From: Bacillota bacterium
Lineage (GTDB): Bacteria; Bacillota; DTU065
Reading direction: 5' to 3'
DNA length: 64,000 nt
Assembly (NCBI GenBank): GCA_018435125.1
Contig: JAHDNZ010000046.1
Span: 20,371-84,370 of the forward strand
Shown here: piece by piece, positions 1 through 8,326 of the stretch
How positions within the stretch are numbered: position 1 is the first letter of the stretch
Layout of the letters: the number at the start of each line of letters is the position of its first letter
Made by a program: the position numbers and the translations under genes
Notes under the pieces: generated by a model
The model's database searches: none
What the model saw: only the letters and a program-made list of their open reading frames with translations
Told to the model about the DNA's origin: nothing

Positions 1-232
1 AGATGCCACCACAGGCCAAAATGGATTGAATCAAGCGAAAGTCTTTAAGGAAGCTACTGAGGTAAATGGTATTGTTTTAACTAAATTAGACGGTACTTCC
101 AAAGGTGGTATTGTGATTGCTATCAAAAAAGAATTATCTCTCCCGGTAAAGCTGATTGGTGTAGGGGAAGGCATTGAAGATTTGCAAGAATTTGACCCGA
201 AGGATTTTGTCAATGCTTTATTTAGTAAATAA
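1..232 (+). CDS. ftsY: Signal recognition particle receptor FtsY, C-terminal part
   Basis: The window opens inside this gene, in frame from base 2. The visible 76 residues begin DATTGQNGLNQAKVF, include the G4 motif TKLDGTSKGG, and end with GVGEGIEDLQEFDPKDFVNAL, which is the C-terminus of the FtsY NG GTPase domain. FtsY is the membrane-associated GTPase that docks SRP-ribosome complexes at the Sec translocon. Its position directly upstream of ylxM and ffh is conserved in Firmicutes. A sigma-A promoter in the 66-bp gap suggests that ylxM-ffh can also be transcribed separately. The N-terminal part lies outside the window. Confidence 0.96.
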   Translation, partial: DATTGQNGLNQAKVFKEATEVNGIVLTKLDGTSKGGIVIAIKKELSLPVKLIGVGEGIEDLQEFDPKDFVNALFSK

Positions 233-249
233 CTGTCAAGGAAAAAAGC

Positions 250-278
250 TTGACAGAGGTAGAAGTATCTTTTATACT
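250..278 (+). promoter_or_regulatory. Sigma-A promoter upstream of ylxM-ffh
   Basis: TTGACA at 250-255 and TATACT at 273-278 are separated by exactly 17 bp. The -35 box is perfect and the -10 box has five of six consensus bases. It lies between the ftsY stop and the ylxM ribosome binding site and should drive ylxM-ffh-rpsP-khpA. Confidence 0.8.
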
Positions 279-298
279 ACCTAAGGAAGGGGATGCCC

Positions 299-643
299 AT
301 GGAAATCGTAAAAACTGTACGCATGGGTCTTCTCAATGATTTTTATGGTCCACTGTTAACTCTAAAACAAAAACATTGCATCCAGCTTTACTACGAAGCC
401 GATCTCTCCTTGGCTGAAACGGCCGAAAAATTTGGCAGCAGCAGGCAGGCTGTATATGATCTTCTCAAACGCACAGAGAGACTTCTTGAAGAATATGAAA
501 GCAAACTGGGTTTGTTGGCCAAATATCAAAAAAGGCAAACAAGATATGCTGCTTTAATTGAACTGGCTAAGGGTTTGGAAAATGAAAAGGAGTTTCGTGC
601 TTTAGTAGCTGAACTGGAAAGGATTGAAACCAGTGATATTTGA
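299..643 (+). CDS. ylxM: YlxM/p13-family SRP-associated HTH protein
   Basis: A protein of about 114 residues with a sigma-region-4-like helix-turn-helix: [20 protein letters not shown], then the recognition part [14 protein letters not shown] (roughly residues 42-55). A charged C-terminal helix follows. YlxM sits between ftsY and ffh in most Firmicutes and is thought to modulate SRP assembly or activity. Two ATGs are available. The one at 299 is 8 nt after the AAGGAAGGGG ribosome binding site, whereas the ATG at 293 touches it, so 299 is preferred. The 3' end overlaps the ffh start. Confidence 0.9.
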   Translation: MEIVKTVRMGLLNDFYGPLLTLKQKHCIQLYYEADLSLAETAEKFGSSRQAVYDLLKRTERLLEEYESKLGLLAKYQKRQTRYAALIELAKGLENEKEFRALVAELERIETSDI

Positions 644-1970
644 AAATTTAGCCGAGAAACTGCAGAATACATTTACAAATTTAAAAAGACGTGGTAAGTT
701 AACTGAAAAAGATGTGGAGCTAGCCCTAAAAGAGGTGCGTTTAGCCCTATTAGAAGCGGATGTTAATTACAAGGTTGTTAAGACTTTTACCGAAAAAGTC
801 AGAACTAGAGCGGTAGGTGAAGAAGTTCTCAAAAGCCTAACACCTGCTCAACAGGTAATAAAAATTGTCTATGACGAGCTGACTGCTCTTATGGGAGGTT
901 CTACCGCACAACTTGATCTATCTCATAGCCCTTCTGTTATTATGCTGGTAGGACTCCAGGGTGCAGGTAAGACAACCACCGCAGGGAAACTGGCCAAAAG
1001 TATTAAAGAAAAGGGACGCAAACCACTTTTGGTAGCCTGTGATATTTATCGACCGGCTGCAATTAAGCAATTACAGGTTGTCGGTTCACAGGTGGGAGTA
1101 GAGGTTTTTAGTTTAGAAGGCCAAAAACCGACTACAATTGCTCAGGCTGCGTATAAATATAGTAATCAAAACGGTTTTGATGTTTTAATTATAGATACTG
1201 CCGGACGCTTGCATATCGATGATGAGTTGATGCAAGAGCTTGTTGACTTAAAAAAAATTCTCTCACCACAGGAACTCTTTTTTGTCGCCGATGCGATGAC
1301 CGGACAAGATGCTGTCAATGTAGCTGATAGTTTTAATCAAAGATTGGATATTACCGGGGTCATTCTAACCAAACTAGATGGCGATGCCAGAGGCGGAGCG
1401 GCGCTTTCAATTCGCGAGGTTGTAGGAAAACCCATTAAATACGCCTCTTTTGGTGAAAAACTCGATTCACTTGAACCATTTCATCCCGATCGTATGGCTT
1501 CAAGAATACTTGGCATGGGAGATCTAGGCACTATTCTGGAAAAAGCTCAACAAGCCATCGACGAGAAAGAAGCAGCCAAGCTAGTACAAAAACTCACAAC
1601 GGATGATTTTAATCTGGAAGATTTTTATGATCAGATGCAACAGATGAAGAAAATGGGGCCTCTAAACCAGCTCTTGGAAATGGTTCCCGGTATGAATAAA
1701 TTAAAAGGCCAAGCTGATTTGGGTGCTGCTGAAAAGGAAATGCAGCAGATTGAAGCCATTATTAATTCCATGACTCAAAAAGAGAGAAGACAACCTGATA
1801 TTATTGATGCCTCACGCAAAAGGAGAATCGCATGCGGTTCAGGTGTCAAAGTACAGGATGTTAATAAACTACTAAAACAGTTTAGTGAAACCAAAAAGCT
1901 TATGAAGCAGTTTGGCGGACTATCTGGAAAAGGTAAAGGCAATAGAATACGGATGCCATTTTTTAAGTAA
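633..1970 (+). CDS. ffh: Signal recognition particle protein Ffh (SRP54)
   Basis: SRP54-type GTPase of 445 residues. The N-domain four-helix bundle covers about 1-90. The G domain has P-loop [15 protein letters not shown] at about 107-121, followed by DTAGR and [11 protein letters not shown] methionine-rich M domain covers about 300-445, with the SRP-RNA-binding motif [11 protein letters not shown]. Ffh binds 4.5S/6S RNA and signal sequences and delivers ribosomes to FtsY. The chosen GTG at 633 gives the usual MIFENL start and lies 10 nt after GGAAAGG. A TTG at 624 is too close to that ribosome binding site. It overlaps ylxM by 11 bp, implying translational coupling. Confidence 0.97.
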   Translation: MIFENLAEKLQNTFTNLKRRGKLTEKDVELALKEVRLALLEADVNYKVVKTFTEKVRTRAVGEEVLKSLTPAQQVIKIVYDELTALMGGSTAQLDLSHSPSVIMLVGLQGAGKTTTAGKLAKSIKEKGRKPLLVACDIYRPAAIKQLQVVGSQVGVEVFSLEGQKPTTIAQAAYKYSNQNGFDVLIIDTAGRLHIDDELMQELVDLKKILSPQELFFVADAMTGQDAVNVADSFNQRLDITGVILTKLDGDARGGAALSIREVVGKPIKYASFGEKLDSLEPFHPDRMASRILGMGDLGTILEKAQQAIDEKEAAKLVQKLTTDDFNLEDFYDQMQQMKKMGPLNQLLEMVPGMNKLKGQADLGAAEKEMQQIEAIINSMTQKERRQPDIIDASRKRRIACGSGVKVQDVNKLLKQFSETKKLMKQFGGLSGKGKGNRIRMPFFK

Positions 1971-1989
1971 TTGTAAGGAGGTGAACTGA

Positions 1990-2286
1990 ATGAGTGTAAA
2001 AATTAGATTACGTCGCATGGGGAAGAAAAAACAACCTTTTTACCGTCTGGTAGTAGCCGATTCTCGTTCGCCAAGAGACGGCCGCTTTATTGATATTATT
2101 GGTTCATATAACCCCTTGACTCAGCCTGCTGAGGTTAAGGTTGATGAAGAGAAAGCTCTTGATTGGCTTAAAAAAGGCGCCCAACCTTCTTTGACAGCAA
2201 AGAAGATTCTCTCCCAGGCAGGAATATTAGCTAAAAATGCAGCCTCCAAAGAAAAAACTAAAGAGAATGAAACCGACGCCGAATAA
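1990..2286 (+). CDS. rpsP: 30S ribosomal protein S16
   Basis: 98 residues beginning [20 protein letters not shown], the S16 signature, followed by [20 protein letters not shown]16 is an early assembly protein of the 30S subunit. A strong ribosome binding site (AAGGAGGTGAACTG) precedes the ATG. The gene is followed closely by khpA, as in other Firmicutes. The charged C-terminal tail ([11 protein letters not shown]) is variable in the family. Confidence 0.98.
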   Translation: MSVKIRLRRMGKKKQPFYRLVVADSRSPRDGRFIDIIGSYNPLTQPAEVKVDEEKALDWLKKGAQPSLTAKKILSQAGILAKNAASKEKTKENETDAE

Positions 2287-2304
2287 TTAAGGAGGCTTAG
2301 AGCA

Positions 2305-2532
2305 ATGAAAGAACTTATAGAAGTTCTTGCCAAAAGTCTTGTCGATAATCCGGATCAAGTTTTTGTACAAGAGAAGATTGTCGATGATGAAATTATAATT
2401 GAACTCAATGTCGCCGAAAGTGACATGGGAAAAGTTATTGGTAAACAGGGAAGAATAGCCAAAGCTCTTAGAACTGTACTCAAAGCCGCAGCTAATAAAG
2501 AAAAAAAGAGAGTATTACTAGAGATTGTTTGA
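2305..2532 (+). CDS. khpA: KH-domain RNA-binding protein KhpA (YlqC)
   Basis: A 75-residue single KH domain. The GxxG loop (GKQG, residues 46-49) sits in VIGKQGRIAKALRTVL. KhpA is a small RNA chaperone; in several Gram-positives it pairs with KhpB and affects cell elongation and division. It is always found between rpsP and rimM in this gene order. The ribosome binding site is AAGGAGGC. An intrinsic terminator follows, so rimM-trmD is partly uncoupled. Confidence 0.93.
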   Translation: MKELIEVLAKSLVDNPDQVFVQEKIVDDEIIIELNVAESDMGKVIGKQGRIAKALRTVLKAAANKEKKRVLLEIV

Positions 2533-2544
2533 AAACTCAAGAAG

Positions 2545-2571
2545 CAGGAGCAAGAAGGCTCCTGTTTTTTT
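2545..2571 (+). terminator. Intrinsic terminator/attenuator between khpA and rimM
   Basis: The stem CAGGAGC (2545-2551) pairs with GCTCCTG (2558-2564) around a 6-nt loop and is followed by seven T. It separates rpsP-khpA from rimM-trmD. Because rimM starts only 11 nt later with its own ribosome binding site, read-through rather than a new promoter probably feeds rimM. Confidence 0.8.
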
Positions 2572-2582
2572 GGAGGTTTATT

Positions 2583-3101
2583 ATGAAGCTTTATACCATT
2601 GGCAAAATTATTGGTGTTCAAGGTATAAAAGGCGAAGTCAAGGTTTTTCCGACAACTAGCTTTCCATCGAGGTTTCGACAGATGGCCAGAGTATTGATTG
2701 GTGACGATAAAACGCAGACCGATTATCCCATTCTATCTGTAAGAGACCAGAAAAAACTCATCGTTTTATCCTTAGAAGGTATAACCACTCGCACTCAGGC
2801 AGAGGCTATGGTAGGCTTGCATCTTTTTGTAACCCAAGATGAACTCGTAAAACTTCCGGAGGATCATTACTATATCTTTGATCTCATTGGCCTAGAAGTA
2901 ATCGACAAGAAGTGGGGACTTTTGGGACTAATCAAAGATGTAATCGAAGGAGCTCAGGATCTCTATTTAATAAGTCCGGTTCCTACGGGTTTACCGACCA
3001 AGGAATTCCTGATCCCAGCTGTGAAAGATTTAATATTAGAAATCGATCTGCAGAAAAAAATTATGCGAGTCGATTTACCGGAAGGTTTGTGGGAAGAATG
3101 A
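2583..3101 (+). CDS. rimM: 16S rRNA processing/ribosome maturation factor RimM
   Basis: 172 residues. The N-terminal RimM barrel starts KLYTIGKIIGVQGIKGEVKV and a C-terminal PRC-barrel-like domain runs from about residue 95. RimM binds S19 and the 30S head during late small-subunit maturation. The open frame extends upstream through the terminator hairpin, but ATG 2583 follows the ribosome binding site TGGAGG and gives the family-typical start. The stop overlaps trmD (ATGA), so the two are translationally coupled. Confidence 0.96.
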   Translation: MKLYTIGKIIGVQGIKGEVKVFPTTSFPSRFRQMARVLIGDDKTQTDYPILSVRDQKKLIVLSLEGITTRTQAEAMVGLHLFVTQDELVKLPEDHYYIFDLIGLEVIDKKWGLLGLIKDVIEGAQDLYLISPVPTGLPTKEFLIPAVKDLILEIDLQKKIMRVDLPEGLWEE

Positions 3102-3796
3102 GACTAGATATTATTACTCTTTTTCCGGAAATGTTCGCACCTGTTTTTTCGCAGAGTATTTTAGGACGAGCAACAAGCGAAGGGAAATTACAGATTATTA
3201 TTCATAATCTTAGGGATTATACTCATGACAAACATCGTAGTGTTGACGATACACCTTATGGCGGAGGTTCTGGAATGGTCTTAAAACCGGAACCTTTATT
3301 CGAGGCGGTAAATGCAATTAAGTCGTTTCCTCTGGGATATTTACATCAGCCCAAGAGACTTACCGTTTTTATGACACCTCAGGGAGAGCCTTTTTGCCAG
3401 TCACTAGCTAGTTCTCTTACTCACTGGGATCAGCTGATTTTGGTCTGTGGTCACTACGAAGGTTTCGATGAAAGAGCACGTAATTTGCTGGCTGATTTAG
3501 AAATATCTTTGGGAGACTTTGTTTTAACCGGTGGTGAGATACCTGCTATGGCAGTAGTTGATGCAGTCTCCAGGCTTCTTCCCGGTGTATTGGGCGATGC
3601 ATATTCTGCTTATGAGGAGTCCTTTACAGAAAACCTGCTCGAATATCCGCAATATACTCGTCCCCGCGTTTTTCGGGGTCTGGAAGTACCACAGGTGCTT
3701 TTAAATGGCAATCATAAAGAGATCGCTCTATGGAGAAAAGAGATGGCCTTAAAAAGAACTCAAATAAAACGGCCTGATCTTTTAGAAGGAAATTAA
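3098..3796 (+). CDS. trmD: tRNA (guanine-N1)-methyltransferase TrmD
   Basis: 232-residue SPOUT methyltransferase that makes m1G37 in tRNAs and prevents +1 frameshifting. Visible motifs are MRLDIITLFPEMF at the start, DDTPYGGGSGMVLKPEP, CGHYEGFDERA, and SLGDFVLTGGEIPAM of the trefoil-knot SAM site. The start ATG overlaps the rimM stop by 4 bp. An in-frame extension back to 2912 lies entirely within rimM and is rejected. Confidence 0.97.
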   Translation: MRLDIITLFPEMFAPVFSQSILGRATSEGKLQIIIHNLRDYTHDKHRSVDDTPYGGGSGMVLKPEPLFEAVNAIKSFPLGYLHQPKRLTVFMTPQGEPFCQSLASSLTHWDQLILVCGHYEGFDERARNLLADLEISLGDFVLTGGEIPAMAVVDAVSRLLPGVLGDAYSAYEESFTENLLEYPQYTRPRVFRGLEVPQVLLNGNHKEIALWRKEMALKRTQIKRPDLLEGN

Positions 3797-3799
3797 TGC

Positions 3800-3828
3800 T
3801 TGCCAGTAAAAAAAGAAAATGCTATAAT
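3800..3828 (+). promoter_or_regulatory. Sigma-A promoter of rplS
   Basis: TTGCCA (3800-3805), a 17-bp spacer, and a perfect TATAAT (3823-3828), just after the trmD stop. It gives rplS its own strong transcription start with a leader of roughly 60 nt. Confidence 0.8.
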
Positions 3829-3834
3829 TGGAAC

Positions 3835-3890
3835 GTTAGTGCGGATGGTCCGCTGTCTTAGACGACATGAACATCCTAAGAGAGGGGGTA
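3835..3890 (+). promoter_or_regulatory. Probable ribosomal protein L19 leader RNA
   Basis: Between the rplS promoter and its ribosome binding site the transcript can fold into hairpin GCGGA-TGG-TCCGC (about 3840-3852), then a second element closed by TCTTA and TAAGA around GACGACATGAACATCC. Firmicutes rplS genes are known to carry a short autoregulatory L19 leader at this position. Assignment rests on position and the two hairpins, not on a covariance-model hit. Confidence 0.55.
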
Positions 3891-3896
3891 ACCACA

Positions 3897-4238
3897 ATGG
3901 ATCTGATTAAAGTTGTGGAGCAACAATATGTAAAAACCGATATTCCCGATTTTCGTCCTGGCGACACTGTAAGAGTTGACTACAAAGTCGTCGAAGGCGG
4001 TAAAGAGCGCATCCAGGCTTTCCAGGGAGTTGTTATCAGACGTCAAGGCAGTACTATAAAAGAGACCTTCACTGTACGCAAAATCTCTGATGGAATTGGT
4101 GTAGAAAGAACCTTTCCATTGCACAGCCCTAAGGTGGCCCACATAGAGGTTATGCGCAAAGGTAAAGTTCGTCGCGCTAAACTGTACTATCTGCGTGAGC
4201 TGCAAGGGAAAGCCGCAAGAATCAAAGAGCGTGTTTAA
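3897..4238 (+). CDS. rplS: 50S ribosomal protein L19
   Basis: 113 residues with the L19 pattern: [49 protein letters not shown] and [21 protein letters not shown]19 lies at the 30S-50S interface. The start ATG 3897 follows GAGAGGGGGTAACCACA. An upstream in-frame ATG inside the leader is not used by the family. A strong terminator follows directly. Confidence 0.98.
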   Translation: MDLIKVVEQQYVKTDIPDFRPGDTVRVDYKVVEGGKERIQAFQGVVIRRQGSTIKETFTVRKISDGIGVERTFPLHSPKVAHIEVMRKGKVRRAKLYYLRELQGKAARIKERV

Positions 4239-4243
4239 AAGTG

Positions 4244-4269
4244 AGGGACTGCTTAAACAGTCCCTTTTT
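4244..4269 (+). terminator. Intrinsic terminator after rplS
   Basis: AGGGACTG (4244-4251), loop CTTAAA, CAGTCCCT (4258-4265) and a T-rich tail. It ends the rplS transcript before rbgA. Confidence 0.88.
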
Positions 4270-4293
4270 GTTTTATCTAGGAGGTAGAGTTAG

Positions 4294-5163
4294 ATGCTTC
4301 CCGAATTTACAGTACAGTGGTATCCCGGACATATGGCTAAGGCTAAACGTGCTATGCAAGAGAGCCTTAATTTAGTTGATTTAATAATAGAAGTCCGTGA
4401 TGCAAGAGCCCCTTTGGCTAGCTCAAATCCCAACTTGGATATAATTGGTAAAGATAAAGAACGCCTAATACTCTTAAACAAGGCAGACTTGGCTGAAGAG
4501 CGTGTCACCAGGATGTGGCAATTGCTCTACCCTGAGATGCTGATTTTTTCCAGTAAGTCTGTTAAGCACAAAAAAAGACTTCAGGAGGAACTAAATAAGA
4601 CAGCTCAAAAAATCAAAGCAGATTGGCTGGCAAAAAATAAAGGTCTAAGACCTTTTCGTGCCCTGGTACTGGGGATGCCAAATGTAGGAAAATCAACACT
4701 AATCAATACTCTTGCCACAACCGCTAAGGCAAAAACCGGACAAAAACCGGGTGTTACAAGAGCAAAGCAGTGGCTTACTCTACCAAATAATTGGCAGCTT
4801 TTAGATACACCGGGTATTATGATGCCAGAAGAGGTAAAAGGGCAGACCGCATTATGTCTAGCTCTTATTAACTGTCTTGATGAAAAACTCTACGATCCTG
4901 AGTTAGCGGCCTTACATTTTATTGTCTGGCTACAGAAAAACTACCCTCAAGCACTGCTGTCAAGGTATAAGCTTGAATTTGTAAACCACAGTGAACCTAG
5001 GGTTGTCTTAGAGGAGATAGGTAAAAAACGAGGAGCAGTCTTAAGCGGCGGTGTTGTTGACACCAATAAAGCTGCGTATACTCTTCTTAAGGATTTTCGC
5101 CAGGGATTTTTAGGAAGTATTTCTTTAGAAAAACCGTTAGTATCTGAGGAGTATACACTATGA
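4294..5163 (+). CDS. rbgA: Ribosome biogenesis GTPase RbgA (YlqF)
   Basis: 289-residue circularly permuted GTPase: G4 LLNKADLA (about 57-64) precedes G1 LGMPNVGKSTLIN (about 126-138) and G3 LLDTPGIM (about 170). The start QWYPGHMAKAKRAM is diagnostic. RbgA acts late in 50S assembly, promoting L16 incorporation. The ribosome binding site is AGGAGG. The stop overlaps the rnhB start by 4 bp (ATGA), as in the conserved Firmicutes pair rbgA-rnhB. Confidence 0.97.
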   Translation: MLPEFTVQWYPGHMAKAKRAMQESLNLVDLIIEVRDARAPLASSNPNLDIIGKDKERLILLNKADLAEERVTRMWQLLYPEMLIFSSKSVKHKKRLQEELNKTAQKIKADWLAKNKGLRPFRALVLGMPNVGKSTLINTLATTAKAKTGQKPGVTRAKQWLTLPNNWQLLDTPGIMMPEEVKGQTALCLALINCLDEKLYDPELAALHFIVWLQKNYPQALLSRYKLEFVNHSEPRVVLEEIGKKRGAVLSGGVVDTNKAAYTLLKDFRQGFLGSISLEKPLVSEEYTL

Positions 5164-5957
5164 AAGATCCTCAAAATCTAAACCTTAAACAGATCAAAGC
5201 GCTCTTAGAGGGTTTTGTGCAAAAAAAAGAATACCCCGAGAAATTTATTTTACAGTTAAAAAGCGATGAGCGCAGGGGCGTAAAAAAACTTTGCCAGAAT
5301 TTTGAGCACAAAAAAGGGTCTTTAGTCCTGAAATATCAGCATTTAGAGGAATTGACTAATTTCGATAGAAAATTTTTAGTAGAAGTTGCAGGCATCGATG
5401 AAGCCGGTAGAGGCCCTTTAGCAGGTCCTGTGGTAGCGGCAGCAGTTTGTTTAGATTTAGATAACCTGCACTGGGCTTTAGGTTTAGATGACTCTAAAAA
5501 ATTAAAACGAGAAGAAAGAAAAATCTTTTATAATTTGATCCAACAAAATGCTCTTAGTATTGGTATTGGTATCATTGAACCACTTATTATCGATGAGATA
5601 AATATTCTCCAAGCAACAGCTTTAGCCATGCAAAAAGCGGTTCAATCACTTTCAAAGGAGAACCTTTTGCTACTAGTAGATGGCCTTTTTGTACCGCTAT
5701 TGGGTAAAAACCAGGTGGCTACCGTTAAAGGTGATGCTAAGTCAATTTCGATTGCTGCTGCTTCTATCATGGCAAAAGAAACTCGTGATCGGATTATGGA
5801 ACGGTTAGATTTAATTTATCCTAAATATGGTTTTGCAAGTAACAAAGGTTATGGAACTAAAGAACATCTTAAAAACCTTTTGGAATTTGGTCCCACACCA
5901 GTTCATCGACAGAGCTTCATCAAGAATTTATCAGCTAAACAGGGCAGTCTTTTTTAA
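5160..5957 (+). CDS. rnhB: Ribonuclease HII
   Basis: 265 residues. After a Firmicutes-type N-terminal extension of about 70 residues comes the catalytic start AGIDEAGRGPLAGPVVAAAV, with D80 and E81. LLVDGLF and VKGDAKSISIAAASIMAKETRDR follow, then SNKGYGTKEHL with the conserved tyrosine. RNase HII removes single misincorporated ribonucleotides and RNA primers from DNA. It is translationally coupled to rbgA. Confidence 0.97.
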   Translation: MKDPQNLNLKQIKALLEGFVQKKEYPEKFILQLKSDERRGVKKLCQNFEHKKGSLVLKYQHLEELTNFDRKFLVEVAGIDEAGRGPLAGPVVAAAVCLDLDNLHWALGLDDSKKLKREERKIFYNLIQQNALSIGIGIIEPLIIDEINILQATALAMQKAVQSLSKENLLLLVDGLFVPLLGKNQVATVKGDAKSISIAAASIMAKETRDRIMERLDLIYPKYGFASNKGYGTKEHLKNLLEFGPTPVHRQSFIKNLSAKQGSLF

Positions 5958-5989
5958 CTCCCGATTAAATCTAAGGGAGGTGCTTGATT

Positions 5990-7042
5990 ATGCGCTTAAT
6001 ACGTGTTTGTGAGCTCAAAGAAGGAATGGTTTTAGCTAAGGATGTTTTGGATAATACAGGTAGAATTCTTTTGCTAGAAGGTATAGAGCTAAAAGATACC
6101 TTTATAGATAAACTCAAGCACATAGGTATTTTTGCAGTCTATGTTAACGATAGCACTTTAATTCTACCTACAACACCTGTAATACCTTTAAGTAGAAGCG
6201 AAACTATTGCTGCTACCGAAAAAGCATTACATGATATTATTTTAAAAAAGAATATTAAAGCCAGTGGACTTAGAGAAAAAGTAGCCAAACTTATAGAAGA
6301 TATTCTTAAGGCTGATACTTTGGCTATTTTGGTATCAGAGATCCAAAGCTATGATCGTTATACTCTAGATCATAGTTTTAATGTAGCGGTATTAAGTATT
6401 ATTACAGGTTTAACATATGGTTTGCCTAAAGATGAATTAGTTGAACTAGGCATAGGTGCGCTTTTACACGATGTAGGTAAAATCTTTGTATCAAACAGCA
6501 TACTAACTAAAAAAGGTAGGTTAACACCGTCTGAGTGGGAGGAAATTAAAAAACATCCGGATTTTGGTTACAAAGTGCTTGCCAGTAATATGGATATCTC
6601 CAAAGAAGCCTTAGATGTAGTAAAACAACACCATGAAAGAATAAATGGTACTGGATATCCACATGGGTTAAGAGGAGAGAGTATATCTTCTTATGGCAAG
6701 ATCGCTATGATTACAGATGCTTTTGATGCCATGACATCTAATCGTGTCTATAAAAAAGGTATAACACCTTATAAAGCTATAGGTGCAATTAAAGCTATGC
6801 GTGGTTTACTTTTTGATAACAATATCGTAGACGCGTTTTTGGCAAAAATGTCATCTTATCCTGTAGGTTGTAAGGTTAGACTTAACACTGGCCAAATTGG
6901 AGTAGTCATAAAAACAGATGAGATAACGGAAACAAAGCCGACTGTTGTTTTACTTTTCGATCGAAACGGCTGTATGTATAAGGAGACTAAAACAGTTGCC
7001 TTGGCTAAAGAAAGAGAATTAGCCGTAGTTGGAACTCTATAA
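5990..7042 (+). CDS. HD-GYP domain protein, probable cyclic-di-GMP phosphodiesterase
   Basis: 350 residues. An N-terminal region (MRLIRVCELKEGMVLAKDV) resembles the domain that often precedes HD-GYP. The HD-GYP domain covers about 115-300, with DHSFNVAVLS, ALLHDVGK (H160 D161), HPDFGYKVL, QHHERINGTGYP (the GYP signature) and MITDAFDAMTSNRVYK. All metal-binding histidines are present, so it is likely active. It has no receiver domain or membrane segment. ATG 5990 lies 9 nt after AGGGAGG; a TTG six bases upstream is too close. A link to the flagellar genes farther on is possible but not shown. Confidence 0.9.
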   Translation: MRLIRVCELKEGMVLAKDVLDNTGRILLLEGIELKDTFIDKLKHIGIFAVYVNDSTLILPTTPVIPLSRSETIAATEKALHDIILKKNIKASGLREKVAKLIEDILKADTLAILVSEIQSYDRYTLDHSFNVAVLSIITGLTYGLPKDELVELGIGALLHDVGKIFVSNSILTKKGRLTPSEWEEIKKHPDFGYKVLASNMDISKEALDVVKQHHERINGTGYPHGLRGESISSYGKIAMITDAFDAMTSNRVYKKGITPYKAIGAIKAMRGLLFDNNIVDAFLAKMSSYPVGCKVRLNTGQIGVVIKTDEITETKPTVVLLFDRNGCMYKETKTVALAKERELAVVGTL

Positions 7043-7093
7043 TTTAAATCAATAGCTGCTTAATTTTAAAAAGCATAGCGTTTAGCCACATGG

Positions 7094-7125
7094 CCTCTCT
7101 CAAACATAAGGTAGAGAGGTTTTCT
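7094..7125 (+). terminator. Intrinsic terminator after the HD-GYP gene
   Basis: CCTCTCT (7094-7100) pairs with AGAGAGG (7113-7119) and is followed by TTTTCTTG. The rest of the gap up to 7341 is AT-rich and holds only a candidate promoter. Confidence 0.75.
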
Positions 7126-7170
7126 TGTTCTAAAAGTTAACAAATGAACTACTAATCTTAGCAGCGTGTA

Positions 7171-7199
7171 TTGGTTTAGCAAGTAATTTTTAGTATAAT
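7171..7199 (+). promoter_or_regulatory. Candidate sigma-A promoter for the ABC-type ATPase gene
   Basis: TTGGTT (7171-7176), a 17-bp spacer, and a perfect TATAAT (7194-7199). It lies about 140 bp upstream of the ATPase start codon, leaving a long A-rich leader with no recognised structure. Confidence 0.55.
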
Positions 7200-7341
7200 G
7201 GCTCTAACCGGTTAAACAAAAACGAACAAAAAACATATAATTAATTTACGCTAATTTTTAAAACCATTTCCTTTTGATAAAAACCAAATTATAATGACCA
7301 ACATTAGCACTTAGAGGCTTTTTATTTTACAGGGATAAAAG

Positions 7342-8109
7342 ATGGGGGCATTACATATGTATTTAGATAACCAGTATGCATTTTTAAGACGTATTCTAAT
7401 TAAAAAACCTTTTATAAATGACTTTCCCTTTAATTTGCCAGCGGTAAAACACCTTGAAAGTTTGGAATTCCATCCCAATGTTAGCTTTTTAGTAGGAGAA
7501 AATGGCACAGGTAAATCCACGATATTAGAAGCTTTGGCCATCTGTTTGGGACTAAATAGCGAGGGTGGTTCAATAAACTTTAACTTTGCTACTAAAAAGA
7601 CCCATTCCAACTTATATGAGTATATCAAACTACAAAAAGGCCCACATAGACCTCAGACAGCTTATTTTTTAAGAGCTGAAACCCTTTATAACTTAGCCAG
7701 TAATATTGAAGATTTAGATTCCGGTGGCGGTTTGGGTTTACCGGTACTAGACTCATACGGCAGTCGTTCTCTACACCAGATGAGCCATGGTGAAAGCATC
7801 TTAGCACTTATAAATAATCGCTTTGCGGGTCATGGCCTTTATATCCTTGACGAACCGGAAACAGCTCTTTCCCCTGCCAGACAATTATCTTTGCTTGCCA
7901 GAATCCATGATTTAGTAAAAGAAGGTTCTCAGTTTGTGATTGCCACTCACTCGCCTATTCTTATTACCTATCCCAGAAGTCAAATCTATTCCCTAACAGA
8001 GGCCGGATATGAAAAAGTGTCTTATGACAAAACTGAACATTTTCAGATTAGTCGTGACTTTCTGACCCAACCGGAACGTTTTTTAAAATATTTACTTGCA
8101 GATTCTTAA
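7342..8109 (+). CDS. Stand-alone ABC-type ATPase of the AAA_23/COG3910 kind
   Basis: 255 residues: Walker A VGENGTGKST (about 51-60), signature-like MSHGES (147-152), Walker B GLYILDEPETALSP (165-178) and the H-loop FVIATHSPIL. There is no membrane domain and no SMC-type coiled coil, as in the family of small soluble predicted ATPases found beside DNA-repair or defence genes and on their own. Its substrate is unknown, and no partner nuclease or toxin is adjacent. ATG 7342 follows AGGGATAAAAG; an in-frame ATG at 7357 is an equally plausible start. Confidence 0.8.
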   Translation: MGALHMYLDNQYAFLRRILIKKPFINDFPFNLPAVKHLESLEFHPNVSFLVGENGTGKSTILEALAICLGLNSEGGSINFNFATKKTHSNLYEYIKLQKGPHRPQTAYFLRAETLYNLASNIEDLDSGGGLGLPVLDSYGSRSLHQMSHGESILALINNRFAGHGLYILDEPETALSPARQLSLLARIHDLVKEGSQFVIATHSPILITYPRSQIYSLTEAGYEKVSYDKTEHFQISRDFLTQPERFLKYLLADS

Positions 8110-8326
8110 ATAAGGTGTTACAAATATTAGAAAGGTTCACAGGGTTGGCTTTTAAGAATAGAGGCTATATTTTTCAATGCAAAAGACGAATTACGCAATG
8201 TATACAAACTGGATTGTTGAAATTCTGCACACAGACCCAAAAAAAATCTGCAAAAATATCAATTAATGGCAGGGAAGCTGCCTTTTATGTAGAATTAGTG
8301 GAGAAATAATGATGGGAGGAAAGACA

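Noticed and set aside
2912..3097. N-terminal extension of TrmD
   Set aside because: It lies entirely within rimM in another frame; the family start is at 3098.
8115..8309. 64-codon open frame upstream of livK
   Set aside because: It has no ribosome binding site and unlikely composition; it lies in the livK leader.
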